Positions 32,489 through 41,727 are shown, counted from the first letter of the stretch. The stretch: DNA of 64,000 bases from BOG-931 sp963781725 (GCA_963781725.1 CAWAGV010000002.1:3162001-3226000); one strand, 5' to 3'. A program made the numbers and translations. Notes: generated by a model not told the origin, from the sequence alone.

Positions 32489-33184
32489 ATGACCAAGCAT
32501 GATGAAGGACGCCGTGCGTTCCTGGTCGGCACGGCCGTCGGAGCGGGAGCCGCTGCAAGTGCGGTGCTGGTTCCCGACGCTCTCGCAAAGGATCATCCGG
32601 AACATCACGCCGCGGCGGACGCGCCGGCGGCGGCGCCATCGACGGGACATGCGATGGCCTCCATGAGCGGCGGCCATGGTGCATTCTTCAACGACGACGA
32701 CACACGAACGATCACCGCGTTCACGGAACGTCTGATGCCTGGAGCCCCGGGCATGCCGGGCGCAACCGATGCGGGTGTTACCCACTACATCGACCTGACG
32801 CTCTCAGGCTTCGATGAAGACCAGCAGTTCTTCTACCGCTCCGGGCTGGCGCAACTCGACGCGCACTGCAAGCAAGCCTACGGCAAGGAATTCCGTCGGC
32901 TCACCCCGGAGCAGCAGGACGAAACGGTTACGGCGCTTCAGCAGGGCAAGGCCCCGGCGTTCGTCTGGCCGACCGCGCAGGCGTTCTTCACCAAGGTGCG
33001 CACGCATACGATGGAAGGAATGTTTGCCGACCCGGTCTATGGCGGGAACAAGAACTTCGCCGGCTGGCGGCTGGTCGGTTTCCCCGGCGCGCAACCGTTT
33101 TACTCGCCGGAGGATATGCAAAGCACAAAAGCGTTCACGCGCGAGCCGATCGTCGGCCTGCAATCACGGTCGAAGGAGGGTTGA
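32489..33184 (+). CDS. Gluconate 2-dehydrogenase subunit 3 family protein
   Basis: 231 residues with a Tat-type leader (GRRAFLVGTAVGAGAAASAV) followed by a His/Ala-rich linker and the subunit-3 domain (ITAFTERLMPGAPGMPGATDAG; FFTKVRTHTMEGMFADPVYGG; WRLVGFPGAQPFY). This small subunit carries the export signal and chaperones the large GMC flavoprotein of membrane-bound gluconate/sorbitol/glucose-type dehydrogenases. The start has a GGGAGG site at 32476-32481. The large subunit follows after 3 bases. No cytochrome c subunit is present downstream, where a terminator stands instead. Confidence 0.92.
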   Translation: MTKHDEGRRAFLVGTAVGAGAAASAVLVPDALAKDHPEHHAAADAPAAAPSTGHAMASMSGGHGAFFNDDDTRTITAFTERLMPGAPGMPGATDAGVTHYIDLTLSGFDEDQQFFYRSGLAQLDAHCKQAYGKEFRRLTPEQQDETVTALQQGKAPAFVWPTAQAFFTKVRTHTMEGMFADPVYGGNKNFAGWRLVGFPGAQPFYSPEDMQSTKAFTREPIVGLQSRSKEG

Positions 33185-33187
33185 GCC

Positions 33188-34912
33188 ATGGCAACCGAGA
33201 AAACCGACGTCGTGATTATTGGCGTGGGCGCAGTCGGCGGCATCATCGCCGCCGAGCTTGGCAAGGCCGGCATGAAGGTGATCGGTCTGGAGCGCGGTCC
33301 GCGGCTGAAGACCGAAGATTTCGAGCCCCACGACGAGTTGCGCTATTTCGAGCGCCAGGATCTGCGGCCGAGCCCGAAACGCGATCCGGTGACATGGCGG
33401 CCGAACGCCAGTGCGCGCGCCAACCCGATGCCGTCGCTGAACAACGGCAACCAGGCCGGGGGCGGCACGGTGCATTACGGCACGTTGTCATGGCGCATGC
33501 ACGAAGATGACTTTCGCGTGCGGACCAAGACCATCGAACGTTACGGCGCTTCCGCCATTCCGTCCAATTCGTCGCTGGTCGATTGGCCGGTGAGCTATGC
33601 GGAGCTGGAGCCGTTCTACGACAAGGCGGAATACGAACTCGGTGTTTCAGGCAAGGCCGGCAACATCCAGGGCAAGAAGATCGAGGGCGGCAACGTCTTC
33701 GAGGCGCCGCGCTCGCGCGAGTACCCGCTCAAGCCGCTGCTGGTGGACCAGTCTGCCGTTCTGTTTGAAGCCGGTGCGAAAAAACTCGGCCTGCATCCGT
33801 TCTCGTCGCCGCGCGCGATTGTCTCGGAGCCGTATAACGGCCGTCCCGGCTGCACCTATTGTGGCTTCTGCCAGGCGTTCGGCTGCCACGTCGGCGCCAA
33901 GTCGTCGATCCTGGTGACGAAGCTTCCGGAAGCCGACGCCACCGGAAACTTCAAGCTGATCACCGGCGCGATGTGTTACCGCGTCAATAGCGATAACACC
34001 GGCAAGGTGACCGGCGTGTCCTATTACGGGCCGGATCGCTCCGATAACACCATCGAAGCGGATATCGTTATCGTCGCGCCCTTCATCTACGACAACACGC
34101 GGCTGATGCTGCTGTCGAAGACGAAGAAATTTCCGAACGGTCTGGCCAATTCCAGCGGGCAGCTCGGCAAGCACATCATGGCGCATATCATGGCGAATGT
34201 GTTCGTCACATTCGACGATCGCTACGTCAACAACTTCATGGGCCCAAGCGCACAGAAGCATACGATCGACGATTTCAACGCCGACAATTTCGATCATTCC
34301 GGCCTTGGCTTCATCCGCGGCGCGCAACTCTCGATCGGCACGCCCAATCTGCAAGGCGGCCCAATCGCGTTCTCGACGGTCGGGCCACCGCCCGGCACAC
34401 CGTACTGGGGCGCGGGCTATCGCGACTTCGTCTCCAAGTACTATGCGCGCCATGGCGCCATGGTGGCGCAGACGGAGAACCTGCCGTTTCCGGATCAGAC
34501 CATCGATCTCGATCCGAATGTGCGCGACGCGTGGGGTCTGCCAGCGCCGCGCGTCACCTACGACTGGCGCCGGCCGAGCGAACGCGCGCGCGTCGAATTC
34601 GTGCAGAAGAAGCTGGCCGAGATCGGTCAGGCCATGGGCGGCCCGCATGTCTGGCCAACGCCGGTGAGTCCCGCCGGCGCACCGGGCGCGCACCACGAAG
34701 GCGGCACGCGCATGGGTTCCGATCCAAAGGACTCGGTCGTCAACAAGTACGGCCAGACCTGGGATCATCCCAATCTGTTCCTGATCGGCAGTTCGACGTT
34801 CCCGACCATGGGCGCCGGATTTAATCCGACGCTGACGATCCAGGCGCTGGCCTACATGTCGGCGGATGCGATCGTGAATAAGTATCGCAAGAACCCGGGA
34901 CCGCTGATCTGA
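33188..34912 (+). CDS. GMC family oxidoreductase, gluconate/sorbitol dehydrogenase-type large subunit
   Basis: 574 residues. The FAD fold is at the N-terminus (VVIIGVGAVGGIIAAELG), GGGTVHYGTLSWRM forms the FAD covering loop, and catalytic His/Asn are in HHEGGTRMGSD and GAGFNPTLTIQALA. C222, C225, C228 and C233 (CTYCGFCQAFGC) make a C-x2-C-x2-C-x4-C group like the 3Fe-4S site of fructose/glucose dehydrogenase large subunits. It has no export signal; the neighbouring small subunit probably brings it through Tat. It oxidises a sugar, sugar acid or alcohol in the periplasm; the electron acceptor is unclear because the usual three-heme cytochrome gene is missing here. Confidence 0.9.
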   Translation: MATEKTDVVIIGVGAVGGIIAAELGKAGMKVIGLERGPRLKTEDFEPHDELRYFERQDLRPSPKRDPVTWRPNASARANPMPSLNNGNQAGGGTVHYGTLSWRMHEDDFRVRTKTIERYGASAIPSNSSLVDWPVSYAELEPFYDKAEYELGVSGKAGNIQGKKIEGGNVFEAPRSREYPLKPLLVDQSAVLFEAGAKKLGLHPFSSPRAIVSEPYNGRPGCTYCGFCQAFGCHVGAKSSILVTKLPEADATGNFKLITGAMCYRVNSDNTGKVTGVSYYGPDRSDNTIEADIVIVAPFIYDNTRLMLLSKTKKFPNGLANSSGQLGKHIMAHIMANVFVTFDDRYVNNFMGPSAQKHTIDDFNADNFDHSGLGFIRGAQLSIGTPNLQGGPIAFSTVGPPPGTPYWGAGYRDFVSKYYARHGAMVAQTENLPFPDQTIDLDPNVRDAWGLPAPRVTYDWRRPSERARVEFVQKKLAEIGQAMGGPHVWPTPVSPAGAPGAHHEGGTRMGSDPKDSVVNKYGQTWDHPNLFLIGSSTFPTMGAGFNPTLTIQALAYMSADAIVNKYRKNPGPLI

Positions 34913-34919
34913 GCAAATG

Positions 34920-34951
34920 CCTCTCCTCGCGGTGTCGGGGAGAGGTTTTTT
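34920..34951 (+). terminator. Rho-independent terminator after the GMC operon
   Basis: CCTCTCC and GGAGAGG form a 7-bp stem around a 12-base loop, followed by TTTTTT at 34946-34951, starting 8 bases after the TGA of the GMC gene. It is the clearest intrinsic terminator in the window. Confidence 0.85.
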
Positions 34952-34955
34952 CGAA

Positions 34956-35060
34956 TCCTCATCCTGAGGAGCGCCCGAAGGGCGCGTCTCGAAGGATGTC
35001 GTTCGAGGCGTGAAACATGGTTCGAGACGCGGCGCTGGGCGCCGCTCCTCACCATGAGGA
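34956..35060. repeat. 105-bp palindromic repeat element, copy 2 (inverted relative to copy 1)
   Basis: Begins TCCTCATCCTGAGGAGCGCC and ends GCCGCTCCTCACCATGAGGA. Its reverse complement aligns with 29868-29972 without gaps, about nine mismatches in 105, mostly in the central 20 bases, so the hairpin arms are what is conserved. It sits between the terminator of the GMC operon and the stop of a Bug gene on the opposite strand. Confidence 0.9.
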
Positions 35061-36029
35061 CTATTTCACGTCGGGATAGAGCCCGGAGGCTTTCACCACG
35101 GAAAGCCCTTCGGCGCGATCGTCCACGAGTTCCTTGGCGAATTGGGTCGCCAATTCCAGGCTCGGGGTGAGACCGCGGCTGATCAAAAACTTCTGCTGGA
35201 AGTCAGGCTTGGATTCGATCGCGACAATGGCCTTGTTCAGCTTGTCGATGATCGGCTGCGGCGTGCCCTTTGGCGCCATGATGCCGAAGAATGTCGCGGT
35301 GATGTGCTTGGTGTAGCCGGCTTCCTTGAAGGTTGGGATGCTCGGATCGAGCGGCGAGCGCTCGTCGCCGTCGATGGCCAAGCCAACGATTTTGCCGGCC
35401 TGGATGTAGGAAATCAGATTGCCGATGCCGAAGATCGCGATTTGCGTCGAGCCGTTGAGCATGGCGTTGACCGCGTCGCCACCGCCCTTGAACGGCAGGC
35501 GCACGACGTCGGTACCGTTCCTTTGATTGAAGTCCTGCATGAAGGCGACCTTCGACAGCGAGGCCGCCATGTAGTTGAACGTACCGGGCTTGGATTTGAT
35601 CAGCGCCGCGAGGTCGGGAAACGTCTTGACGCCGAGCGCCGCGTCGATCGCGAACATCTGCGTCAGATAGTAAGGCCTCGCAATCGGGACCAGCGTTTTC
35701 GACGGATCGAAATCGGCGCCGGGCAGGAATGGATTAATCACCAGAGCCTGGTCGGTGATGATGCAGATCGTATAGCCGTCCGGCGTCGCATCGGCGCAGG
35801 CCTTGGCCCCCACCGTGCCGTCGGCGCCGGCGCGATCCTCGACCACGATCGAAGTGCCGAGCGCCGGGCCGAGCTGGTCGCCGAGGGCGCGCATGAACAG
35901 GTCGCTCAAGCCGCCAGGGCCTTGCGACGCGATGGCGTGGATCGGCCTGGACGGATAGTCATCGGCCATCGCCGGCAGTGACGGCGTCAAAAACCCAACC
36001 AACGCGACAGCGAGCGTCCACCGATTCAT
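35061..36029 (-). CDS. Bug/TctC family periplasmic receptor
   Basis: 322 residues from ATG 36029 (MNRWTLAVALVGFLTPSLPA signal peptide); the open frame to 36296 upstream has no leader. The mature start DDYPSRPIHAIASQGPGGLSD differs from the common VPYPAGGPTD: the P-loop-like first ligand loop reads ASQGPGG, so ligand selectivity may differ. Other Bug marks are present (GADGTVGAKACADATPDGYTI; RLPFKGGGDAVNAMLNG). The 3' end abuts repeat copy 2. It is an orphan without TctA/TctB genes. It is divergent from the MetE-like gene across 168 bases. Confidence 0.9.
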   Translation of the reverse strand: MNRWTLAVALVGFLTPSLPAMADDYPSRPIHAIASQGPGGLSDLFMRALGDQLGPALGTSIVVEDRAGADGTVGAKACADATPDGYTICIITDQALVINPFLPGADFDPSKTLVPIARPYYLTQMFAIDAALGVKTFPDLAALIKSKPGTFNYMAASLSKVAFMQDFNQRNGTDVVRLPFKGGGDAVNAMLNGSTQIAIFGIGNLISYIQAGKIVGLAIDGDERSPLDPSIPTFKEAGYTKHITATFFGIMAPKGTPQPIIDKLNKAIVAIESKPDFQQKFLISRGLTPSLELATQFAKELVDDRAEGLSVVKASGLYPDVK

Positions 36030-36197
36030 GTTTCTTCCCCCTCCGGGCACAGCTTTGAGCGGGGAACAATGCCGTGGCAAGTCCCTACGCCCTATGCGGC
36101 GTAAACACGCAGAAGAGGCGGGGCGCACGTTGTGCTGGTGCCGACGCGGCCGCCCCACTAACCTTTGGACCGATAATGTCTTGTGGAGCCCGGGATT

Positions 36198-37434
36198 ATG
36201 AAGCGCAGCACCGATCGTATTTTGACCACCCATGCCGGAAGCCTGTCGCGGCCGGTCAATCTCGTCGCCATGAGCAAGGAGGTCGCCACCGGCCAAAAAC
36301 GCAGTGACGATCCAGCCTTCACGAGCGTGCTGGCCGCGTCCGTCGCCGATGTTGTGAAGAAACAGCGTGAGCTTGGCATCGACATTCCCGACGATGGCGA
36401 ATTCGGCAAGCCGGTTGCCGGCAATTACGACTATGGCGCCTGGTGGAATTACGCCTTCGCCCGGATGTCGGGATTTTCACCGGCCGGCACTGCCGCTGCG
36501 GCGACCCATGAGCAGCACAAGAAATCAAGCGTCGCCGATCTGGCGCTGACATCGTTCGCCAATCGCCGCGACTGGCAGACCTTCGCCGAGTTCTACCAGG
36601 ATCCCGAGTTCGAGCGGCGGCCTACTCGGCAGCTCTGCGCGCCGGCCGGTCGGGCGGCCGACCTGCACCGGGCCGATCAAATATACCGGGCATGCCGCAT
36701 TGCAAGCCGACATCGACAACTTGAAAAAGGCGATGGCGGCGACGGGAGCGGAGGAGGGCTTCATGTGCTCGATCGGCCCCGGCAGCTTCGCCCGCAGCGC
36801 CGACGTCTATTACAAGACCGAGGAAGAATTCCTTTTCGCCGCCGCCGACGCGATGCACGACGAATACAAAGCCATCGTCGAAGCCGGCATCGTCTTGCAG
36901 ATCGACGACCCGAGCCTTCCCGACAACTGGGACATGATCAATCCGGAGCCGCCGCTCAAGGAATTCAAGAAATTCGAGGCGGTGCGTATGGAGGCGATCA
37001 ATCATGCCATACGCGGCTTGCCACAGGACCGCATCCGTTTGCATATCTGCTGGGGCAGTTGGCACGGTCCGCACACCACCGACATTCCGCTGGCCGATAT
37101 CGTCGATCTGGTGCTGAGCGTCAACGCCGGCGCCTATTCGGTAGAGGCGGGCAATGTTCGCCACGAGCACGAATGGCGGGTCTGGCAGGACGCGAAATTG
37201 CCGGACGGCAAGCTGCTCATTCCCGGCGTCGTCAGCCACGCCACCAATATCGTCGAGCACCCGCAGGTCGTCGCCGACCGGATTGTACGTTACGCCAAAG
37301 TCGTCGGTCGCGAGAACGTCATTGCCGGCACCGATTGCGGGCTGGGCGGCCGCATTCATCCGCAGATCGCCTGGGCGAAATTGCAGGTGCTGGCCGAAGG
37401 CGCGCGGCTTGCGACGAAGGAACTGTGGGGCTGA
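36198..37434 (+). pseudogene. Cobalamin-independent methionine synthase (MetE C-terminal)-like protein, apparent 1-base frameshift
   Basis: ATG 36198, with GGAG 9 bases upstream, opens KRSTDRILTTHAGSLSRP, the start of a MetE-like TIM barrel in the group annotated as 5-methyltetrahydropteroyltriglutamate-homocysteine methyltransferase-like or epoxyalkane:coenzyme M transferase-like. After DPEF the frame breaks; removing one A near 36613 gives EFGGGLLGSSARRPV and joins the frame that reads CTGPIKYTGHAALQADIDNL to the TGA at 37434 (411 residues). The zinc-site signature HICWGSWHGPH is in the second part. Likely a thiol methyl- or alkyl-transferase; substrate unknown. Error versus real lesion cannot be separated here. 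Confidence 0.78.
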
Positions 37435-37527
37435 CTGACACGCCGACGATACGCTCGCGAGGCCGATGACATCCCCCGTTGCGACCTGTCATAATTCGCA
37501 CACCAAAGCGAAAACAGGGAGGTAATC

Positions 37528-37914
37528 TTGGCCAAATACACGTGGGATCACATTCATCTGCGCACCACCGATCCCGAAGCCATGGCAAAGTGGTTCGAGG
37601 ACAAGCTCGGTGCCGAAGTGATCCGCACCATGCAGCAGGGCAAGCCGCGTATCGATCTCAAGCTCGGCGGCGCCAGCATCTTCATCGCTCCGGTAGCCAA
37701 TGGTGACGGCACCAATGCGGCGCCTGCGATTCCCTATCGCGGGCTCGATCATTTCGGTCTTTCGGTCAGCGGCATCGACGAAATCGCTGCGGACCTGAAG
37801 AAGAAGGGCGTAGAGTTCACCCGCGAGCCGACCACTGTGCGGCCCGGCACCCGCGTTTGCTTCATCAAGGCGCCGGAAGGTGTCTCGATCGAGTTGCTCG
37901 ATCGTAACGTCTAG
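37528..37914 (+). CDS. VOC family protein (glyoxalase/bleomycin-resistance fold)
   Basis: 128 residues with a single vicinal-oxygen-chelate domain: two beta-alpha-beta-beta-beta modules starting WDHIHLRTTDPEAMAKWFED and GLDHFGLSVSGIDEIAADLK. Metal ligand candidates are the His at the start of each module (HIH and DHFG) and the Glu of the final strand (GVSIELLD). It could be a lyase, isomerase or dioxygenase of a small substrate. The ATG follows the MetE-like gene by 93 bases and a GGGAGG site; a GST gene follows after 25 bases, so the two may be co-transcribed. Confidence 0.88.
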   Translation: MAKYTWDHIHLRTTDPEAMAKWFEDKLGAEVIRTMQQGKPRIDLKLGGASIFIAPVANGDGTNAAPAIPYRGLDHFGLSVSGIDEIAADLKKKGVEFTREPTTVRPGTRVCFIKAPEGVSIELLDRNV

Positions 37915-37939
37915 GCGTTTTCCCAAGGGAGACTTTGCA

Positions 37940-38554
37940 ATGTTGCAGCTTTATTACGCGCCCGGCGCGTGCTCGATGGCGTCGCATATCGTGCTCGAGG
38001 AGACCGGCGAGAAATATACCCCGACCAAGGTCGATCTCGCCGGCGGCGAGCAGCGCACAGAATCTTATCTGAAGATCAATCCGCAGGGCCGGGTGCCGGT
38101 GCTGCGTCTCGACGACGGCAGCCCGCTCGCGGAAAACACCGCGATCCTGCCCTATCTGGGCAAGCGGTTCGGCTATTGGCCAAAGGATCCGATTGGCGAA
38201 GCGAAGGCGCTGTCGACGATTGGCTTCTTCGCCGGCAGCGTGCATCCCGCGCACGCTCATGTCGGACGGCCGGAGCGATATACCGCCGACCAGTCGGCGT
38301 TCCCGGGCATCAAGGAACAGGGGCTGAAATCCTTTCACGGCTACCTGAAGCAGATCGACGGGATGCTGGCGAACCGCGAATGGATTTCCGACAGCTACTC
38401 GGTGCTCGATCCTTATGCTTTCGTCTTCTACACGTGGGGCGTGCGCCGCGAACTGCCGATGGGCGAATTGAAGAACTACACCGCGCACAAGGACCGCATG
38501 CTCAAGCGCGCAGCGGTCGACCGCGTCGCCGAAGACGAGAAGATCAAAGTCTAG
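37940..38554 (+). CDS. Glutathione S-transferase family protein
   Basis: 204 residues from ATG 37940 (GGGAGA site 8 bases ahead). The thioredoxin-like N-terminal domain begins LQLYYAPGACSMASHIVLEE, with Cys10/Ser at the position of the beta-class catalytic pair, and contains PQGRVPVL (cis-Pro) and the SPLAENTAI glutathione gamma-glutamyl site. The C-terminal helical domain completes the usual length. It conjugates glutathione to an electrophile or isomerises one. With the VOC gene in front it may handle a reactive catabolic intermediate. It converges with the cupin gene. Confidence 0.9.
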   Translation: MLQLYYAPGACSMASHIVLEETGEKYTPTKVDLAGGEQRTESYLKINPQGRVPVLRLDDGSPLAENTAILPYLGKRFGYWPKDPIGEAKALSTIGFFAGSVHPAHAHVGRPERYTADQSAFPGIKEQGLKSFHGYLKQIDGMLANREWISDSYSVLDPYAFVFYTWGVRRELPMGELKNYTAHKDRMLKRAAVDRVAEDEKIKV

Positions 38555-38574
38555 AGACAGAAGCGGCGGACGCT

Positions 38575-39156
38575 TTATGCGTCCGCTGGCTCTTCGAACT
38601 TGAAGCCGATCTTCTGCAAGCCTTCGAGGGCGGCCTTGCCGTATTCGGTCTCGATCTCCTTGGCGAGGCTTGGTGCATAGGAGATCGGATCGACCTGCTC
38701 CTCGGTCTCCGGCACGATCATCACCAGCAGGCGGCCGGTCTCGTTGGAGATGTTGCGGAAACGGCGGTTCTCGCCGCGCGGCACCGAGATCATGTCGAGC
38801 GGTTCGAGCACCAGCGCGTGTTCGCCATGATCGCCCCAGGCGATCTCAAACCTCCCGGTCAGGCACATGAAGTTCTCGACGGTGTTGAGGTGGCGGTGCA
38901 GGCCGGGCCCGTTGCCGGCTTCGCACTCGGCGATGGTGACGATCAGGCCGCGCGGACCTTTGACCGGAGCGCCGGCGCTGCGGCCCTGGTAATCGGCCGG
39001 CGCCATCACCGGAAATACCTTCCGCGCGGTGATCTTTTCGACCGCGCCTGCCGGGATGCCGTGGGTATTGAAGTTCTGGGTCTGATAGCTTTGCAGCTTG
39101 TCGAAGCGGGCAACGCGCTTTTCCATCGCTTCCGGGCTGAGTGATTTTGTCGCCAT
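38575..39156 (-). CDS. Cupin domain-containing protein
   Basis: 193 residues. A single cupin barrel lies in the middle (GLHRHLNTVENFMCLTGRF with HxH and Glu, then a later strand MISVPRGENRRFRNI, where the usual third His is replaced by Glu/Asn). The N- and C-terminal parts are helical and specific to this subfamily. It may be a small-molecule binding protein or a metal enzyme such as a dioxygenase. It is transcribed alone, convergent with the GST gene and divergent from a Bug gene. Confidence 0.85.
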   Translation of the reverse strand: MATKSLSPEAMEKRVARFDKLQSYQTQNFNTHGIPAGAVEKITARKVFPVMAPADYQGRSAGAPVKGPRGLIVTIAECEAGNGPGLHRHLNTVENFMCLTGRFEIAWGDHGEHALVLEPLDMISVPRGENRRFRNISNETGRLLVMIVPETEEQVDPISYAPSLAKEIETEYGKAALEGLQKIGFKFEEPADA

Positions 39157-39276
39157 AGCACTTCCTCCGTTTGCCGGCCATTATTCGCGCTGCCAAGCGG
39201 CTTGTCGAGCCGCCCGGCGTGCTTACAATCGCACGCACTTCAAATAGAAGAACAGTTCGACAGGGAAGGGACGCGG

Positions 39277-40248
39277 ATGAGGACGTTGATAGCGGCATGT
39301 GCCGCCGCGCTTGGTGTTATGGGTCTGACGCTGGCGCCGGCCGTCGCGCAGGATTATCCGACCAAGCCGATCCACATGATCGTCCCGTATCCCGCAGGCG
39401 GCGGTACCGATCTCGTTGCGCGGATCGTGGCGGACCATGTGTCCAAGATCTTGGGCCAGACGATCTATATCGACAACCGTGGCGGCGCGAACGGCGCTAT
39501 CGGCTTGACCGCGCTCAAGCAGGCTGAGCCCGATGGCTACACGATCGGCTTTTCCGCCGACACGGCGATGACGGTCAATCTTTATCTCTACAAAGACCTC
39601 GCCTACGACGCGGTGAAGGACTTCATCCCGATCTGTTCGGCGGTTCGGTTGCCGGGCATGCTAGCGGCCAATACGTCGTTCCCGGCGAACAACATTGCCG
39701 AGCTGATTGCGCTGGCGAAACAGAAGCCGAACGGCGTCGCCTACGGCTCGGCCGGGGTTGGTAATTTCAGCCACTTGGCGATGGTGTTGTTCACACAGGC
39801 AACTGGTACGCAGATGCTGCATGTTCCTTACAAGGGAACCGGTCCAATGGCGCTCGGCATCATCGGCGGCGAAGTGCAGATTGAATTCAACAACGTCGCG
39901 ACGCTGCTGCCTTATGTGAAGGACGGCAAGCTGAAGGCACTTGGCGTCGCCGAACCGAAACGCATGCCGGATTTCCCCGATTGGCCGGCGGTGGCGGAGA
40001 CGGTGCCGGGTTTTGAAATGGCGCCATGGGTCGGGATGATCGCGCCAGCCGGTACGCCGAAGCCGATCGTCGATAAATTGACTGCGGTGATGCAGAAAGT
40101 CCTAAGCGATCCAACTGTCGTTAAACAGTTTTCCGATCAGCAGCTCACGGTGATGGCGCTGCCGCAGGATAAATTCGCTGCGTTGATCCGCAGCGATCAG
40201 CAGAAGTGGGACAAGGTGGTGAAAGCGGCCGGCATCAAAATGGAATAA
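39277..40248 (+). CDS. Bug/TctC family periplasmic receptor
   Basis: 323 residues from ATG 39277, after an AGGGAAGGGA site; the frame reaches further upstream but the signal peptide begins here (MRTLIAACAAALGVMGLTLA...AVA). Mature start QDYPTKPIHMIVPYPAGGGTD, then GGANGAIGLTALKQAEPDGYTI and VPYKGTGPMALGIIGG, all canonical for the family. It binds a carboxylate in the periplasm. Next to a cupin gene and an MFS transporter gene but no TctAB. Confidence 0.93.
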   Translation: MRTLIAACAAALGVMGLTLAPAVAQDYPTKPIHMIVPYPAGGGTDLVARIVADHVSKILGQTIYIDNRGGANGAIGLTALKQAEPDGYTIGFSADTAMTVNLYLYKDLAYDAVKDFIPICSAVRLPGMLAANTSFPANNIAELIALAKQKPNGVAYGSAGVGNFSHLAMVLFTQATGTQMLHVPYKGTGPMALGIIGGEVQIEFNNVATLLPYVKDGKLKALGVAEPKRMPDFPDWPAVAETVPGFEMAPWVGMIAPAGTPKPIVDKLTAVMQKVLSDPTVVKQFSDQQLTVMALPQDKFAALIRSDQQKWDKVVKAAGIKME

Positions 40249-40488
40249 ATCCAATCTGCCGGGGCATCTGAAAGCCACGTTGCACGATCTGCCCGTCAAC
40301 ACACATTAAGCATTGCGTTGCCGGCATCCCTGTGTCGGCGTGAAGCGTATCGTTGCGCCGCTGCGCCGCCGCTATAAGTGCGGCTACGATTCCCCGAAGT
40401 AGCAGCCGGCGCCGGGCCGCTGTGCCCAAAAAAGTAACTCGCCTGCGCCGTTTTTGATGAAAGTAATCCCTTGAACGTTGTGCCGTCG

Positions 40489-41727
40489 ATGAAAACCGTG
40501 GCGCCGCCGCCGGCGTCCGCGCCACGATCTTTTGCAGCGATGCGCCATAGCGGCTTTCGCGCGCAGTTCTTCACCTATGTCATTGCGATGATGGCGGACA
40601 ATATCGAACACGTCATCAGTTACTGGATGCTGTACCAGAAGTTTCATTCGCCGGCGCTGGCGGGCTTTGCCGTGCTATCGCACTGGCTGCCGTTTCTGGC
40701 GTTCTCGGTTGCGTCCGGTGTGCTCGCCGATCGGTTCGATGCGCGCCGTCTGATCCAGTGCGGCATGGGGCTTTTCATCATCGCATCGTTGGGTTGGGGT
40801 TATTTCTTTATCACCGGCACGTTGCAGATGTGGCACGCCATGGTGCTCTTGGTCATTCACGGCTGCGCTGGCGTGCTCTGGCAGACGCCGAACCAGCTCC
40901 TGCTTTATGATGTCGTCGGCCCCGCCGACCTGATGAGCGCGGTGCGGCTCAACGCCACCGCGCGCTATGTCGGTGTGCTGATCGGCCCTGCGGTCGGCGG
41001 CGTCATCCTGCTGGCGCTGGGACCGGCGCACGGCATCCTGCTCAATACGGTGTTCTATCTGCCGCTGGTGATCTGGCTGATCAATGCGCCATATGGGCCG
41101 CGCTTCCGAAAAGGCGCGCCACCGCCGCCGCGGGCGGTGCGCGGCCTGGCCGACATCGTGCAGACCGCCCGCGATATTCGCGGTTATCCGGTCATTGTCT
41201 CGATGACGTTACTGGCCGGTTTCTCGTCTTTCGTCTTGGGCAATGCCTACGGCGCGCAAATGCCGGCATTTGCCCATGACCTCGGTCATGGCGATCCAGG
41301 CCTGTCGTACAGCACGCTGCTGGCAGCCGACGCCGCCGGTGCCCTGGCCGCCGGCATCCTGCTGGAAGGCCGCGGTTTGCTGGCGCCGAAAGCGCGCACC
41401 GCCATCATCCTCGCCATGGTCTGGTGCGGTGCGCTGACTGGTTTTGCGCTGGCGACCAATTATTTCGTCGCGCTCGCGTTGCTGTTTACCGCGGGGTTCT
41501 TCGAACTGTCGTTCAATGCGATGGCGCAGACGCTGGTGCAGCTGAATGCGCCGGTCGACATGCGTGGTCGGGTTATCGGCCTGTTCAACATGGCAAGCCT
41601 CGGCTTGCGCGCGTTCAGCGGCGTTTCAGTCGGCCTGATCGGCAGCCTGATCGGCGTGCACTGGTCGCTGGCGCTGTCGGCGCTGGTGATGCTGGCGGTT
41701 GCAAGCGCGCTATTGGCGCTTCCCTAG
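40489..41727 (+). CDS. MFS transporter
   Basis: 412 residues from ATG 40489; a TTG at 40471 is the alternative. About twelve hydrophobic segments, with the major-facilitator loop motif GVLADRFDARRLI between helices 2 and 3, and a second half-related segment after helix 8. It resembles EntS-like/DHA3 exporters (RLNATARYVGVLIGPAVGGVIL), which export small molecules with proton antiport. It has no regulator or partner next to it; substrate unknown. It converges with the class V aminotransferase gene (22 bases between stops). Confidence 0.9.
   Translation: MKTVAPPPASAPRSFAAMRHSGFRAQFFTYVIAMMADNIEHVISYWMLYQKFHSPALAGFAVLSHWLPFLAFSVASGVLADRFDARRLIQCGMGLFIIASLGWGYFFITGTLQMWHAMVLLVIHGCAGVLWQTPNQLLLYDVVGPADLMSAVRLNATARYVGVLIGPAVGGVILLALGPAHGILLNTVFYLPLVIWLINAPYGPRFRKGAPPPPRAVRGLADIVQTARDIRGYPVIVSMTLLAGFSSFVLGNAYGAQMPAFAHDLGHGDPGLSYSTLLAADAAGALAAGILLEGRGLLAPKARTAIILAMVWCGALTGFALATNYFVALALLFTAGFFELSFNAMAQTLVQLNAPVDMRGRVIGLFNMASLGLRAFSGVSVGLIGSLIGVHWSLALSALVMLAVASALLALP

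Noticed and set aside
29868..35060. Composite transposon defined by the inverted repeats
   Set aside because: No transposase, no target duplication visible, and the repeats look like dispersed palindromes; kept only as a question in the findings.
40249..40488. Possible small gene or RNA in the 240-base gap before the MFS gene
   Set aside because: No frame with a ribosome binding site and no stable hairpin with a T-run; only a short CCGGCGCCGG palindrome near 40407.
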